Assembly: GCA_032768795.1 (NCBI GenBank)
Contig: CP136494.1
Coordinates: forward strand, 1,860,001-1,924,000
DNA from: Tremella fuciformis
Lineage: Eukaryota > Basidiomycota > Tremellomycetes > Tremellales > Tremellaceae
Reading direction: 5' to 3'
Length of the DNA stretch: 64,000 nucleotides
This document shows, piece by piece, positions 53,400 to 64,000 of the stretch. A program made the position numbers and the translations under genes. Under the pieces are notes generated by a model that worked only from the letters and a program-made list of their open reading frames with translations, had not been told where the DNA came from and did no database searches. The stretch's first letter is position 1, and each line of letters starts with the position of its first letter.

Positions 53400-54994
53400 A
53401 TGAGGGACGACGACCGATCTCTTCTTCGCGGCTGCGTCGTCTACATCCCTCGCGGAGACATTCCACTCGAACATGGCGAGTTCAGAGATACGGTCAATCT
53501 CATCAAGGTACGGTCAGACATCTCTCTGATGGCCAAACATCGGACGCGCGCTGACTGTCAGCACCTGGGGGGCGTGGCCAGTCTGCGGGAGTACACTCAT
53601 GTCATCATCATTCGCCCCTACTTCTCGACGAGGAGACTTCACGAGCTCCTATCCCGCCTTCCACTCTCGATAGCACCAATACTTGGCTGGGGATGGCTGA
53701 GGGCATGTCAGCGGGCCGGTCGTCGACTCAACTGGCGGGACGATTGGGGTGGACATCTTTTGCGGTGAGCATCTCCTCGCCTGTCCCCCATGACGAGGAG
53801 GTCTGGCTGACGGGCAGTGCCCCTGCAGCTGGCAGTTTTCGTCCGTCCGCATCCCCTCGACCGATGCAGATTCATGGCAACGACCGCGACTCTTACATTC
53901 CGCTCAATGATCGATTGCGGTCCCGGTCTCCGCCTCGACGGTATGATAGAGCACTAGCTGATGGCTTATCGACGTCACGATTGCATGACAGATCGATCTA
54001 CCCAGATACTCCTCCGGAACGTTCCAGGTACGACGACGCGTCGCCTGCCCCCGCTACGGCACACGTTGACCGTCTGCGCGATACTCGCGACAGAGGTATA
54101 CTGCTCCAGACGAGCCGAGGCCGTCTTGTGACTGTTGCAAGACCCCCCGACGCATGCCATGACGGTCTCAGAAACACGCAGCTCGAGATCGATGCCCAAG
54201 CGGCCAATGACGTCGGCGCGTTCGGTGGTCAGATGCTGCCCACGCCAGCTAGTAGTCGTATCGCCAAGGAGAATTCCCCGCCCAAGCCCGCTCAACCGTG
54301 CTCGCGCTCCGATGTACCCGGGAGTGCAAACGAAAGACAGTACAACTCCGTACCCGTCTCTGACCGCAAGGACGAAATCAGGCCTAACTCCACTCGACCG
54401 TCTCCCGCTTTCTCGCCGGCACTCTCGGCGCAGACCGCGCTAACGGCGCCAAACACAGGCTCAGACGCGGGCGACTTGCTAGACGGCCGACATCACATGG
54501 CGGCGACCGGATCACCGGCCTTGCAGGATCACACGACACTTACCCACCATGCCCCACGACCAGTGACATCGCTTGATCCGTCAAATGCGAAGCAGAGGCT
54601 GTTCGTCGACGAGTTTGGCGAGCCCCTGCGGTTCCGCGTATACGGGACCGACTTTGAGCGTAGGATATTGAAGCGGGATCTGGTGAGTGCTCCTGATCCT
54701 CAATACAGGCTCTCGAAGCTGACAAATTAGGCAGAGTACAGCGGAGTGGTGCTCGCTCGATCTCATCCCATCGACAAGCTCCCCTTCGCGCGGTACACCG
54801 TCTTTCCTACCGGTGCTGACCGAGTTGTCAAGGACCCGGATCAGGTGGGCATTGCCAAGGAGGCTTTGGGCGATCGGTCCACGACTGTCGTGTGCGCGGA
54901 TTGGGTGCAACAGTGTATCGAGCGCGGGCGGCTCATTCGGCCGGATACGAGCGCTTTTGGCGTTATACTACGAGTAGATCCTAGACTGAAATGA
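53400..54994 (+). CDS. Protein with N- and C-terminal BRCT-like domains
   Basis: Four exons: 53400-53507, 53562-53764, 53818-54682, 54731-54994; 479 residues. Residues about 1-100 look like a BRCT fold: LLRGCVVYIPRGDI, then IKHLGGVASLREYTHVIIIR and LGWGWLRACQRAGRRLNW (the BRCT tryptophan). The C-terminal 130 residues hold a second BRCT-like unit: RILKRDL, YSGVVLARSHPIDKLPFARY, DRSTTVVCADWVQQCIERGR. The 290 residues between are Arg/Ser/Pro/Asp-rich and disordered. Such proteins usually act in DNA damage response or telomere binding (Rap1 has one N-terminal BRCT), but I cannot assign a specific homolog. It lies between the two LYC1-like genes, in the same direction. Confidence 0.7.
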
Positions 54995-55164
54995 ACTACA
55001 ACGTCCCTGTGTTGTTGGCAAAGTGAACATTGATGTTGATCTGCTGGGTTGGTGCGACCATTCATAAGCGGGATTACTAAAGTAATTCTTATCAACCTAA
55101 AGACGGGTTTCGCCGAGGCACCAGCCGGAGTCGTCAGCTGCAACCGTCATTCATCGCAACGGCC

Positions 55165-56542
55165 ATGAGCACCGTCGACCTGTCGCAGTACACGATAGTG
55201 CCCGCTCTAACCCGCGACCAGCAGGAAAAGCACTGGCGGGCGAGTCATCTGCCGTGGAACAGGGGCCGATCATGGGAGGTCAGTCGCAGCGACCGGCATT
55301 CGAGGTCCAGGCGCTGATGATCCCAGACATACCTGGCCCATTCTCAGCGTGATGGGGAGCTGCCCTGTGCGATCGACGGTTCTCTGGTCATATGGTGCGG
55401 ACCATCAATATACGATGACCGTATCTCCTGCTGACGGCGAAACAGGCTGCTCGTACGGCGCGATGATCCCTTTGGGACCATGTATGCCGGTTGCGAAACG
55501 TGAGTGCGAAAGACGTGATCTGCCGAATCCCCACCTGATCATCTCAGGTATCGGCGCAAATCCTTGCTGAGAAGGAAGGGCTTGTCAGACGTTGAGGAAA
55601 TCACCACATACGCCATTGCGTCGGTCGTGACACCCCCTGAACACCAGAGTCAGTCAGTGCCATCTGATCGGGCGATCCGGGACCTGACATCCAGAAAAGG
55701 GGTACGGTAGACACATGCTTCGGCTACTACACTACAACCTCGCCATCCAGGACCATCTGCCGCCCTTCCCAGCCGAGTGGGGAGAGCCTCCAGCTCTGCC
55801 GGCGAATTTTCAACATCTGCCGCGAGGATGGGCGTCGATTCTCTGGTCCGACGTCGGCGTGGACTTTTATCAACGATGTACGATCGGCGCGCAACGATTA
55901 GGGTGGACGAAGTGTGGACATCCGACCGAGCTATCATGGAAGCTGCTCGATGTGTCAGAAGGCGAGGAATCACCTTGGACGCTTCTGTATGAGGCGGACT
56001 TGCCACAGATCGCCACGTATCTTTCTTTCAAGCGAAAAGAACGGCTCTTGCTCGATACCAGTGAGACAAGCCTTGTCTCGCAAGACCCAGCAACTCCTGG
56101 CCTGCTCGAGTGGATACACGCCTCGCGTGCACTGACACCTGCGCAGAGAGAGGGGCTGCCGCTCGCGGCTCGGCTCTCAGATCCGGCCGGCCGAGACTCC
56201 CTGGTGCTGTTCGGAACTCACCTGCATACCCACGATACCTTCGGCAAAGAGTATAGCTCGAAGCTGTTCATCACCGACGCTTACGATCTCCCGCCAGATC
56301 GGCTCAATTCGCTCCTTGTTCTGCTCGACGAGGTCGGTCAGCAGGCAGGTAAGACTCACGGCTGCATATGGGGCCTGAACCCCGGTGGTGCACTGGCGAA
56401 GGCGTGGTCTGCCGCGACCGGCCGTGATGTGGAGCTCCATGAGCGACCCAATCTTGACGGTCATATCCTGCAGATGGCCTGGTACGGACCCGAAGAAGAG
56501 GAGCACGAACTGGTCGATGGTGGCGTGTGGATGTGGTGTTGA
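55165..56542 (+). CDS. LYC1-like GNAT acetyltransferase, copy B
   Basis: Five exons: 55165-55278, 55327-55394, 55446-55499, 55548-55648, 55695-56542; 394 residues. Same intron phases and the same blocks as copy A: QYTIVPALTRDQQEKHWRAS, LLVRRDDPFGTMYAGCETY, VVTPPEHQKKGYGRHMLRLL, WASILWSDVGVDFYQRCTIG, HILQMAWYGPEEEEHELVDG. The R/Q-x-x-G-x-G/A acetyl-CoA loop is present as QKKGYG. It ends, like copy A, in a Trp-Cys (WMWC against WAWC). The upstream gap of 170 bp is short and should hold its own promoter. The two copies differ clearly in sequence, so the duplication is old. Substrate: lysine by family name only; not proven for these branches. Confidence 0.87.
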
Positions 56543-56701
56543 GCATAGCATAGCATGACGCGGAGATCCTTTGACATCGACCCCAACTACTTCCTTTTGA
56601 GAAAGGTCTCTGGCTCCCACGCACTGCACGGCAAACGCCCAATGCGCTGATGATCCAAAAGGCTGCATTTGACGTCTGACGTTCATTCATCCTGACTGAG
56701 C

Positions 56702-58447
56702 ATGGGGTTCCTGAAGAGCATCTTCAAGCCCTCCCCCACGAAAGGCTCAACTCACCCTCAACCACTGCCACCCGGCTCCATCGACGACCTCGATCATGAT
56801 TCGCCACCCCGCCGGACGACCCGCATCAACTCTGAAGATCTGCATGCGCTCGCCGATGTCCTGCGCGCAGGTCGGACGGCAGACGGAGGCGGCACAATCG
56901 ACCGCCTGGACAGGCTGAAGGAGGTATTGGAGGAGATCCAGCGCGGTAAAGATGGCACAGAGGTCACGCCGTACCCTTACCACCCGTCGCCGCCGTCTCG
57001 GGAGAAGGGTAAAGCCAAATACCACTCGGTGTCTGAGATGGCAGCTTCCAGCGTCGGAGCGCAGGTCCTCAACGCGTGCGAGAATGCCTTGGGTGGGTAC
57101 GAGGCGGTGGTGATGCCCGCTGGGCTGATGGCAGAAACGGCCGAAGATATGCTCCGTGGTCCTCTGCTGAGAGACTACAAGTTTCAACTTCAACGCATCG
57201 TCCGCCTACTCGAGGCGCAAAGAGATGAGATGATAGACCTGCGGCCCTACACGCAAGGCCGTCGGCTCCATCCTCTCTGTACGTCCTCTCGATGCCGCAC
57301 TAGAATGCTGACTAGCATAGATACCCTGCTTGAGATCTATCGCAAAGTCGAAAAGGGTTTGGACGATGCTGGCCGATTGAACAACGCGTCCGCTGCGGCA
57401 GGACTGGAAACTCTGATACAGGTCTTGCAGGAAGGCCCGGACTATTTGATTGACATTGCCATCATCGAAGCTGTCATCTGGCAGGCCGAGGTGATAGATC
57501 CGTCTCTCGGCGCGGAGATCCGTCAGGTGTTGGACAAGGCAGTCGCCGATCAGAGTGACCTTGAGACGTGAGTACTTGATACCTTGGCGAAGTAGGCTGA
57601 CTGGGCAGATTCCGGCTTGCCGCCGAATCGATCATCGCCATCATATCCTCAACGCCCACCGATCTGGTGGACGATACCGAAGCCCACGTCGCGGAGCGAG
57701 CAATCAAGGTCCTTCTCAAACAGCTTCAAGCCCGCGTGGCCTCTTCTCGCCCACCCTCACGAGCGCCAACGGGTAGCGTCGCGCCGGGCTCATCGGGCCT
57801 GCCGTCCCCACTGCGCACCCCGCTCGGCTCGCCGCTGACTTCGCCATTCTATTCCGCCTCACCCACCATCTCGTCCATCTCGTCCGGCTCGCAGACGCCC
57901 GCGCTCGACGGCGGGTCATTCGAACGCGTCCAAGGCCCGTCCCTGGAAGAACGCTTCGGCACGGGCCCCATGCCCTCTGCGTCGAACACCCCGGGCGCCT
58001 CGACGTCCGGGACCCCCGCAGGCGCGGCGACGCCCAAGGCACCCATGTCCCCCGTCCCAGAGGGCTCCGAGGACGGCGATACGGAGGAGGGCTCGGTGTG
58101 GGAGTACAAGGGCCACCTGCTCACGCGCTCGGCGCTCGACCTCGTCTTGCGCCAGGAGGCGCTGGCCATGGCCGACTCGTCCGGCCAGTATGTGGGCGAC
58201 GTGAGCTGGGACGAGCTGCGCGATGCGTGGATCCCCGCCTGGGCGCGCAAGCTCAGGCCCGGGGATGTCCCCGAGGGCGACGTGCCCGACTTTGACCCGG
58301 CGAATTATGTGGAGAAGAACCTCGACCAGTGGGGCAACAAGATTGGCTGGTCGGAGAACGGACACATGTGAGTGTCGTGCCCGTGACGTGACGATGCTAA
58401 CGGACAGGCATTTCGAGGAAGAACCAGAGTTTGACAAGGCGCCGTGA
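56702..58447 (+). CDS. Hypothetical protein with helical N-terminal half
   Basis: Four exons: 56702-57278, 57321-57567, 57609-58367, 58408-58447; 540 residues. I do not recognise the family. The N-terminus is basic (MGFLKSIFKPSPTKGS). Residues about 40-310 look like an all-helical repeat domain (LHALADVLRAGRTADGG, VGAQVLNACENALGGYEAVV, FQLQRIVRLLEAQRDEMIDL, TLLEIYRKVEKGLDDAGRLN, AIKVLLKQLQARVAS), perhaps armadillo-like. A Ser/Pro/Gly/Thr-rich linker of 120 residues follows. The last 110 residues contain a folded block with tryptophans (SVWEYKGHLLTRSALDLVL, VSWDELRDAWIPAWARKLRP, QWGNKIGWSE) and an acidic tail. MGxxxS-like N-terminal myristoylation is conceivable but only a guess. Confidence 0.7.
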
Positions 58448-58525
58448 GCCCGTTTGACATAGTGCTCCCACATGTTGTACCTCATTTATGCGTTCTCTAA
58501 TGTACAAGCATTGATGCTCCACAGT

Positions 58526-60268
58526 TCACTGTAGACCCGGGGCCGATGCGCTGCTGGCGGTACTGCTTGTACGCTGCCGCCGCAGGCCCCGTCCTGGGCC
58601 CCCGTTCGGGACGCTCAGGCCCAGATGGGAGTCACCGCTCTTCCTGGACACGGAGGGAGTTGCGAGACCCTTCTTCCTGTCGAGTTCTGGCACGTCGTCA
58701 GTTTCCAGGGCGTGCTCGTGATCGTCATACGCATCGACGGGCTCGGTGGTCGCAATCGAGGTGTACGAATAATGCTCTCCCCTCCTTGTGGTCTGTCCGG
58801 GCGGTGGGATTGGCGAAGGTGAGCGTGAGAGCGGCTGTGACTCCGGATCATACTTGTCATGCTCTCGAGCTGCCTCGGCATCATGTCTTGGCCCAAGCTA
58901 TTCTTTAGTGCCATACAACAAAGATCAAGGGTATCACGCACCGCTACCCAGCAGGCTGATGCAATGATGATGGCGGTTCCGACCAGACTGAGAAAAGCTG
59001 GTATCGTACCAAAAACGAAGAGCTCGAGCACGATGGCAAACACCACGTTGAGGTAGATGGCAAGACCAGCCCGTCCTGCCTTCTCCCGCTGGAGTCCCAT
59101 GGTCAATAATGTCTGCGCGATGAAGCCAAAGATCTGCATGTATCAGAACCCTGACACCGATCTGCGAAGTTCACTTACCCCGATAAGAGTGATCAGAAAG
59201 TAAGCCCTGAAGGTGCTTGGGAAGGCAATCGGGCCGGGAAGAACGAGGAGTCCACTGGCGACTTGAGCGCCGTGAGTGACACGTCAAATGCAACGACTTA
59301 CAATGTTGTGACGATAGTGCAATAGTATGCAAAATATGCCATCGAGTGCATTGCGTGCGCACGCGTACCAATCAACCTGATTGTCGTATCTGGCTGTCAG
59401 CCGTGTTTTACCAACGGAGGCATGATGCCAATTGCTCACAAGCTGCAGACGATCCCACGACTGCGAAGAGAGCCCACGACACCCCCACCATCCGCTCAGA
59501 TGTCGACATGTCCTCCTCGGGAAATTCCCCAGGGATCGCACCTTCCCCATCTCCGCCGTCGCTAGGCGAGCCAACTATGGGAGGATTCTGTTCGCCAAAT
59601 CGCCCAAAGATAAAAGGAGGCCGGGATACGCAGATGACCCCGACCAGGCAGAACAGGCCCGCAAGGACCTCCCGTCGACCAAGCTTCTCTCTGAGCACAA
59701 AGTAGGCGAGGACGGCGGTGGCGCTCGGTGCGAGGAAACCGATCACGGTGCTGTCGCTCACGCTGAGATACCGAAAGCTCTGATAGTTGGCGGCGAGACC
59801 GAAAAACCCGAAGAAGCCACGCGCGGCGAGAGAGCGTCTGACCTCGGGTGGTCCAAGTACCGGATTCGGGTCCCCCATCACGTAGAGGCTGATGATGCAG
59901 AAGACTCCCGACACGACCTGCCGAACCCAAATGAGCATCAGGGTGCTGATCTCGCTCTCGGTGAGGAACCACTTGACCGTGATGTTCATCGCGGCGAAGA
60001 AGATCTGACATACGGCCACCAGCGCCAGACCCGTATTCTGCTCGTACAGCTCCAGCCAGCTCGGCGGTAATTGTGCCAGCCACGAATTTGGCTCTCGGAG
60101 CGGTGATAGCTCCTCGGTGCCCTCGGCATGCGGCTGCTGATAGCTCATGTTGGCGGGCGAGAGGTCATTGGCAGGAAGCAGTGGCCGGGAAGGATCGAAC
60201 TGCCTCGCCACGGGTGACAGTGGTATAGGAGGTGGAAACGCGTCGAGATGCGGTGATCGCGACCCCAT
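58526..60268 (-). CDS. EamA/SLC35G-type drug-metabolite transporter
   Basis: Five exons: 60268-59440, 59389-59302, 59254-59179, 59133-58942, 58897-58526; 518 residues. Ten helices in two EamA halves: LALVAVCQIFFAAMNITVKW, QVVSGVFCIISLYVM, FGFFGLAANYQSFRYL, DSTVIGFLAPSATAVLAYFV, VLAGLFCLVGVICVS, then YTTIRLIGTRAHA across a splice, FRAYFLITLIGIFGFIAQTL, GLAIYLNVVFAIVLELFVFG and LVGTAIIIASACWVA. The NYQSFRYLSVSDSTVI block is typical for the SLC35G group. A spliced 124-residue acidic/Ser-rich tail follows; reading through that last intron gives another open but basic tail, so the tail is the least certain part. Substrate unknown; plasma or organelle membrane. Confidence 0.85.
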
Positions 60269-60620
60269 GATCCGGCAAAGATTGCGGAGGCTTCTTCAAC
60301 GGTCCATTGGGGGAATTGCGCCTTCGGATCAACTGAGACAGCGTTATCTTGCCGTACCGCTCGCTTCCACCGACGCCTGAAGCGAGAGAGTAGCGAGGAT
60401 CGGGGCAAAAGTCGAGTATACACCACACAGAATGATTGAAGTCATTCACAAAGCCCTCGCCTCGCATCGTCGTCTTCTCCATTCCGGGTTGGCCGGGCCG
60501 ATGAATGCACGTGATCGGCACCTTCGATGCGTTCCTTTCATGAAGAGCGTACTGTGTACTGCGTCACCATTCCAGCTCGACGTGCACCCAGAGAGAATGT
60601 CAACGAGATAGCGATAGACA
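60269..60620. promoter_or_regulatory. Divergent promoter region, transporter / DNAJC11 homolog
   Basis: About 350 bp between outward-facing starts. No specific motif was recognised. Confidence 0.45.
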
Positions 60621-62691
60621 ATGGACGACCCAGGCCCCTCGGCCGCATTTCAGCGCGCGTTCCCGGAGACGGAAGATGGCCCCGTGCGACCACCCTCGCC
60701 GCCGACCTCCCCTCTCCTCGCGCCGTCTCAGACCAACGCCGAGCTGCTCGACCTGTTGGCTCGGGACTCGCTGTATGCTGTGCTCAATGTGCCCAAGACC
60801 GCCTCGACCTCCCAAATTCGAGATGCGTATAGGTCCCTCGTGCTCACTTACCACCCCGACCGCCAGCGAAGCGGGGTGTCCCCCGAGGCCGCTCATCGCT
60901 GGAGTACCGAGATCCAGCGTGCCTACGAGGTGCTCTCAGACCCTGCCAGGCGCTTCGTGTACGACTTGTTCGGCGAAGAGGGGCTGAGGACATCGTGGGA
61001 GCTCGGGCCGAGGAATAGAACGCCCGAGGAGATGAGGCAGCACTTTGCAGCCCAGGCGTATGACAAGAAGCGGATGGACGCGGAATCGCTCGTCAAGCCC
61101 AAGGGAGATATGACTGTCGTCCTCGACGCGCGGGCCGTCTTCCTCCCCCGCAAATACTTTCGCCAACCAGAGAAACTCTCGCACACGCCATGGGCGAGGA
61201 TGCAGAGGATACGACCGGGTCGGGTGCTCATGAAGCACTCGTTCGAGATGCCGCTTGACCCGAAGACGCAGCTGGTATGGGCGGGCCAAATGGTCAGCCG
61301 GTCAGGTGCAGGAGGCGCCAACGTGGTCGGCACAGTGCGACATCAGTTCTCACCACGACTCTGGGGAGAGATCGGTACCACATTCCTACAGCCGCGCATT
61401 GTGACCGGCAAAGCGACGTTCACCTACGATGAAAACACGTTTGTCACGGTCAACACTGTTCAGCAGACCCCGAAAGCCCCACCGACATTCGCCGTAATGC
61501 TGGGGCGTCGAATCTTTGCGCAGACCACGGGGCTGATCACGTTCAAATCTGGCTTCTGGACGCTCGGTCCGTGGGGTCGTGATCTCCCACCGCAGCTCAC
61601 GAGAGAGGACCGGTCAGCCCTTTCGGTCGGATTGACGACCGGGAATAGAGACGGGACGGGGTGGACCGTCGAGACGCAAGCAGGACTGACCGCTACCCAC
61701 GTCACGGCCGACTGGAGCACCAAGGTCGTGGGCGGTTTGAAGGTGAAGATTGGCGGACTTGTCGGCACGGAAGGCATCAGCGCCTTTGTCGACGGTGAAG
61801 GACGCGTGACGCCAAATGTCCGTGCAGGGATGATGGTCCAGCTTGAGCTGGGAGGCGGGGTAACCATGTCGCTCAAGTCAGTCCAGTCCTTCGCGGAGAG
61901 CTTTCAAGGCTGACACTGGCAGGTTCAGCCGTCTCGGTCAAAAGATTTCCCTTCCCATAATGCTCTCGCAAGACCTCAATCCTTACATCGTGCTCGGTTC
62001 CACAGTCATACCTGCTATCTCCTACGTTGCTCTGTACCGCTTCTACCTGATGCCGCGCAATCGGCGGAGGATAGCAGAGTGAGCTGGTTTCTGCCTTGGA
62101 CGCCCAAGCTGATCGACCAGACGCGTTAAGGAACTGCGGGAGGAGAACAAAGACTACATCGAACAGAAAAAGACAGAAGCTGCCGAGGCCGTCCTGCTCA
62201 TGCAGGCGTCCACCTCCCAAAAGGCGAATGTCGAGAGGGAGAGGCACGGCCTCATCATCCTCTCCGCGCACTACGGGCCAGCAACCGCCTTCACCGACCG
62301 AGGAATACGGGATCACCCAGAAGAGGAGGTCATCGATGTGACCATACCCCTCCAGGCGCTTGTCAGCGATAGCCGCCTGAGTATACCAGGCGGACGCGGA
62401 AAGGTGAGTCTCAAAAGGCAGATACTCGATGTGCGGCAGCTGACAGGCAGTATAATATCCTTGGGTTTTACGTGAAACCATTCTGCTCCGCTGGATGCTG
62501 CAGAGCTGACAACCAGGACCCCTGCATTGGCGAAAACAAAAAGTTGCGCGTGCGATACCTCTTCCGGGATACGACACATCAAGTGACCATCGATGATGTC
62601 GCCCCGCTGCGACTACCACTTCGAGGTGAGGCCCTCTCTACTTGCGGGTCGGACTTATGCTCACTCACAATCAGCACACGCTCTAGCATAG
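60621..62691 (+). CDS. DnaJ protein, DNAJC11-like (mitochondrial outer membrane/MICOS-associated family)
   Basis: Six exons: 60621-61876, 61923-62078, 62121-62403, 62451-62471 (21 nt), 62517-62625, 62675-62691; 613 residues. A J domain lies at about 50-115: LYAVLNVPKTASTSQIRDAY, the HPD motif in LTYHPDRQR and AYEVLSDPARRFVYDLFGEE. The middle part is beta-rich (VRHQFSPRLWGEIGTTF and similar), like the barrel-like section of DNAJC11. One membrane helix follows (YIVLGSTVIPAISYVALYRF) and the C-terminus is a DUF3395 domain: EEEVIDVTIPLQALVSDSRL, then GFYDPCIGENKKLRVRYLF across three splices. In animals DNAJC11 is linked to MICOS and cristae shape. The frame ignoring the first intron stops early at 61912, so splicing is needed. 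Confidence 0.88.
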
Positions 62692-62800
62692 AAAGTATAG
62701 CACAATCGTGTTTCTTGTAACATGGACCGGTCACCTGTCACTCATCTCACCTTGGCATAGCATGCATACAACAAACACTGTATCTTGCAATATACGTGGC

Positions 62801-63968
62801 TTACAGCGTGTCCACTTCCATATCCATGGACTCCAGTGTCCTATTGACATCCGCTAGTACCCGAAGCAAACGGGCATTCTTTTTGGCCGTGCTTTCCTTC
62901 TTTCTCGTGCTCGATTTCTTGGGAGGCGTCGCCAGATCAGGCGTCGACAGAGACTTACGGGGCCGCTTGGTGCCCGTGGTTAAATGATTATAGATGTCTG
63001 CAGGTTTGGCTGCGTCGGGCGTGTCGTTCGGGTCGTTCTGGAAGGGGTCGTCCAGCTCATCAAGGTGGTCGTCATTTGTGGGGAGAGGCGTGATCCGCGA
63101 AATGCTCATGGTTACTTTATTGTCTATTTGTGTCGCGAAGATGCCCATCAGGGTATCTTTGTCGGTAAAGATGTCATTGCGTGAGATCGAGAGGGGCGCA
63201 AGCATATCCTGTCCATGCAGGACAAAGGCGAAGAGCGCTTGCAGGAAAGGCACAACGGGTAGTGCTGCGCGTAAATACTGGGAGCCAGGCTCCAATGACA
63301 TTTCTCACGCTGTCCGTGCTGTGCCGCATGCCTGAGTGGCCCCATGAGCAGAGTGAACTCATCGGGTCCAGGCAGGTTGACTCTGATGTAATTCTCGATT
63401 GCCTCAACGGCGGATCTGAGTTGATAAGCTTTGCAGGTCCCTGTCCACTGTCCAACACCTACTGCATGTTAAGACTCGTTTTCCCCGGTTCATTCGCTTC
63501 AAAAGACGATAATAGCAACACGTTCGGGAAGGGAATGGTAGAACGGATGCAGAGCTGCCATACTTCGGCGAGCAGATCGTTGATAGTAGTGATGCCTGTA
63601 GAAAAACAACTGAGGGCAAGACGTGGGTCTGTACGCTCAGTCAACAACGACAATCACAGGGGAGACATACCGGCTGGATGTTGAAGCAAGACAGTGTCTA
63701 CGGCAGAGGTGAAACGCTCCCAGGGAGGCAATGCAGCCTGCAGAGTTTCTAGCCAGCGTCAGCAAGTCGGCCATACCCTCAGATCCGAAGAGGACCAGGA
63801 CTGACCGCCAAGAGTGAAGGTGATGAGCTCGCGGACGGGAGATCGGGGTATGACGTTCCTCAAACGCTTTTCGAAAGTCGTGTCGAGATCTTCGGCAAAC
63901 TCCAGACAGAGCAACCCTACAGGGTTGAATAGAATCGTGGAGTCCACCGTATCGGTCCGCAAACCAAT
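62801..63968 (-). CDS. Hypothetical, probably nuclear protein (5' end incomplete)
   Basis: Five exons seen: 63968-63806, 63748-63671, 63628-63463, 63415-63309, 63264-62801, giving 325 residues; the first exon begins after an acceptor (GTCAG) and the start codon is outside the window or within the last 30 bases. I do not recognise the family. The first 220 residues look helical and folded (TILFNPVGLLCLEFAEDLDT, RSPVRELITFTLG, ITTINDLLAEVWQLCIRS, VPFLQALFAFVLHGQDML). The last 100 are acidic, then strongly basic (TKRPRKS, PPKKSSTRKKESTAKKNAR), a likely nuclear localisation signal, ending in a helix with LESMDMEVDTL. Convergent with the DNAJC11 homolog. Confidence 0.65.
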
Positions 63969-64000
63969 CTGACTTTCAGCTATGAACGCTCGTCTTTCAT

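Noticed and set aside
1..64000. tRNA, rRNA, CRISPR arrays and bacterial-type operons
   Set aside because: No cloverleaf B-box context, repeat-spacer array or ribosome-binding-site pattern was seen; intron structure is eukaryotic throughout.

Overview
The window is a gene-dense stretch of fungal nuclear DNA. Almost every gene is cut by many short GT-AG introns (mostly 40-55 nt, with a CTGAC/CTAAC-like branch point a few bases before the acceptor). The gene set, intron style and high GC suggest a basidiomycete, probably a yeast-like one such as Tremellomycetes; the genus cannot be read from the sequence. All gene models below were assembled by hand from frame continuity, splice signals and recognisable protein families. 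Exon coordinates are therefore predictions.

Left part (1-16.3 kb): the start of a possible ceramide synthase, farnesyl-diphosphate synthase (ERG20), two unknown proteins, a TauD-type dioxygenase divergent from a Dal5/Liz1-type permease, a triose-phosphate-type transporter, a mitochondrial ribosomal protein and a GPI-anchored cysteine-rich wall protein. Middle (16.3-43.2 kb): MOT1, a four-span membrane protein, exosome CSL4 divergent from MLH1, urease accessory UreF, NC2-alpha/BUR6, a CAF16-type ABC protein, a methionine-permease-type transporter, a CLASP microtubule protein, a double p27-type zinc-ribbon protein and acetoacetyl-CoA synthetase. Right part (51.5-64 kb): two LYC1-like acetyltransferase paralogs flanking a BRCT protein, an unknown protein, an EamA/SLC35G transporter, a DNAJC11 homolog and an unknown, probably nuclear, protein running off the edge.

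The most unusual region is 43.4-51.5 kb. A pogo/Tc1-like DNA transposon (44-bp TIRs, TA target duplication, spliced DDE transposase) sits 9 bp before the start codon of one LYC1 paralog and separates it from acetoacetyl-CoA synthetase, whose divergent promoter it probably shared. A chromodomain-carrying Ty3/gypsy retrotransposon (573-bp LTRs that read as identical, 5-bp duplication CGCGG) is inserted inside the left TIR of that transposon. The retrotransposon shows a textbook A_AAA_AAC frameshift heptamer, an LTR-to-PBS complementarity that fits Tf1-type self-priming, and a helically phased 11-bp repeat array in each LTR. The neighbouring acetoacetyl-CoA synthetase gene has two introns whose only frame-restoring acceptor is GG instead of AG.

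Most of the genes are housekeeping genes and are not a functional cluster. Possible functional pairs are the dioxygenase/permease pair (5.8-10.2 kb) and the divergent CSL4/MLH1 pair. No tRNA, rRNA or CRISPR was seen.
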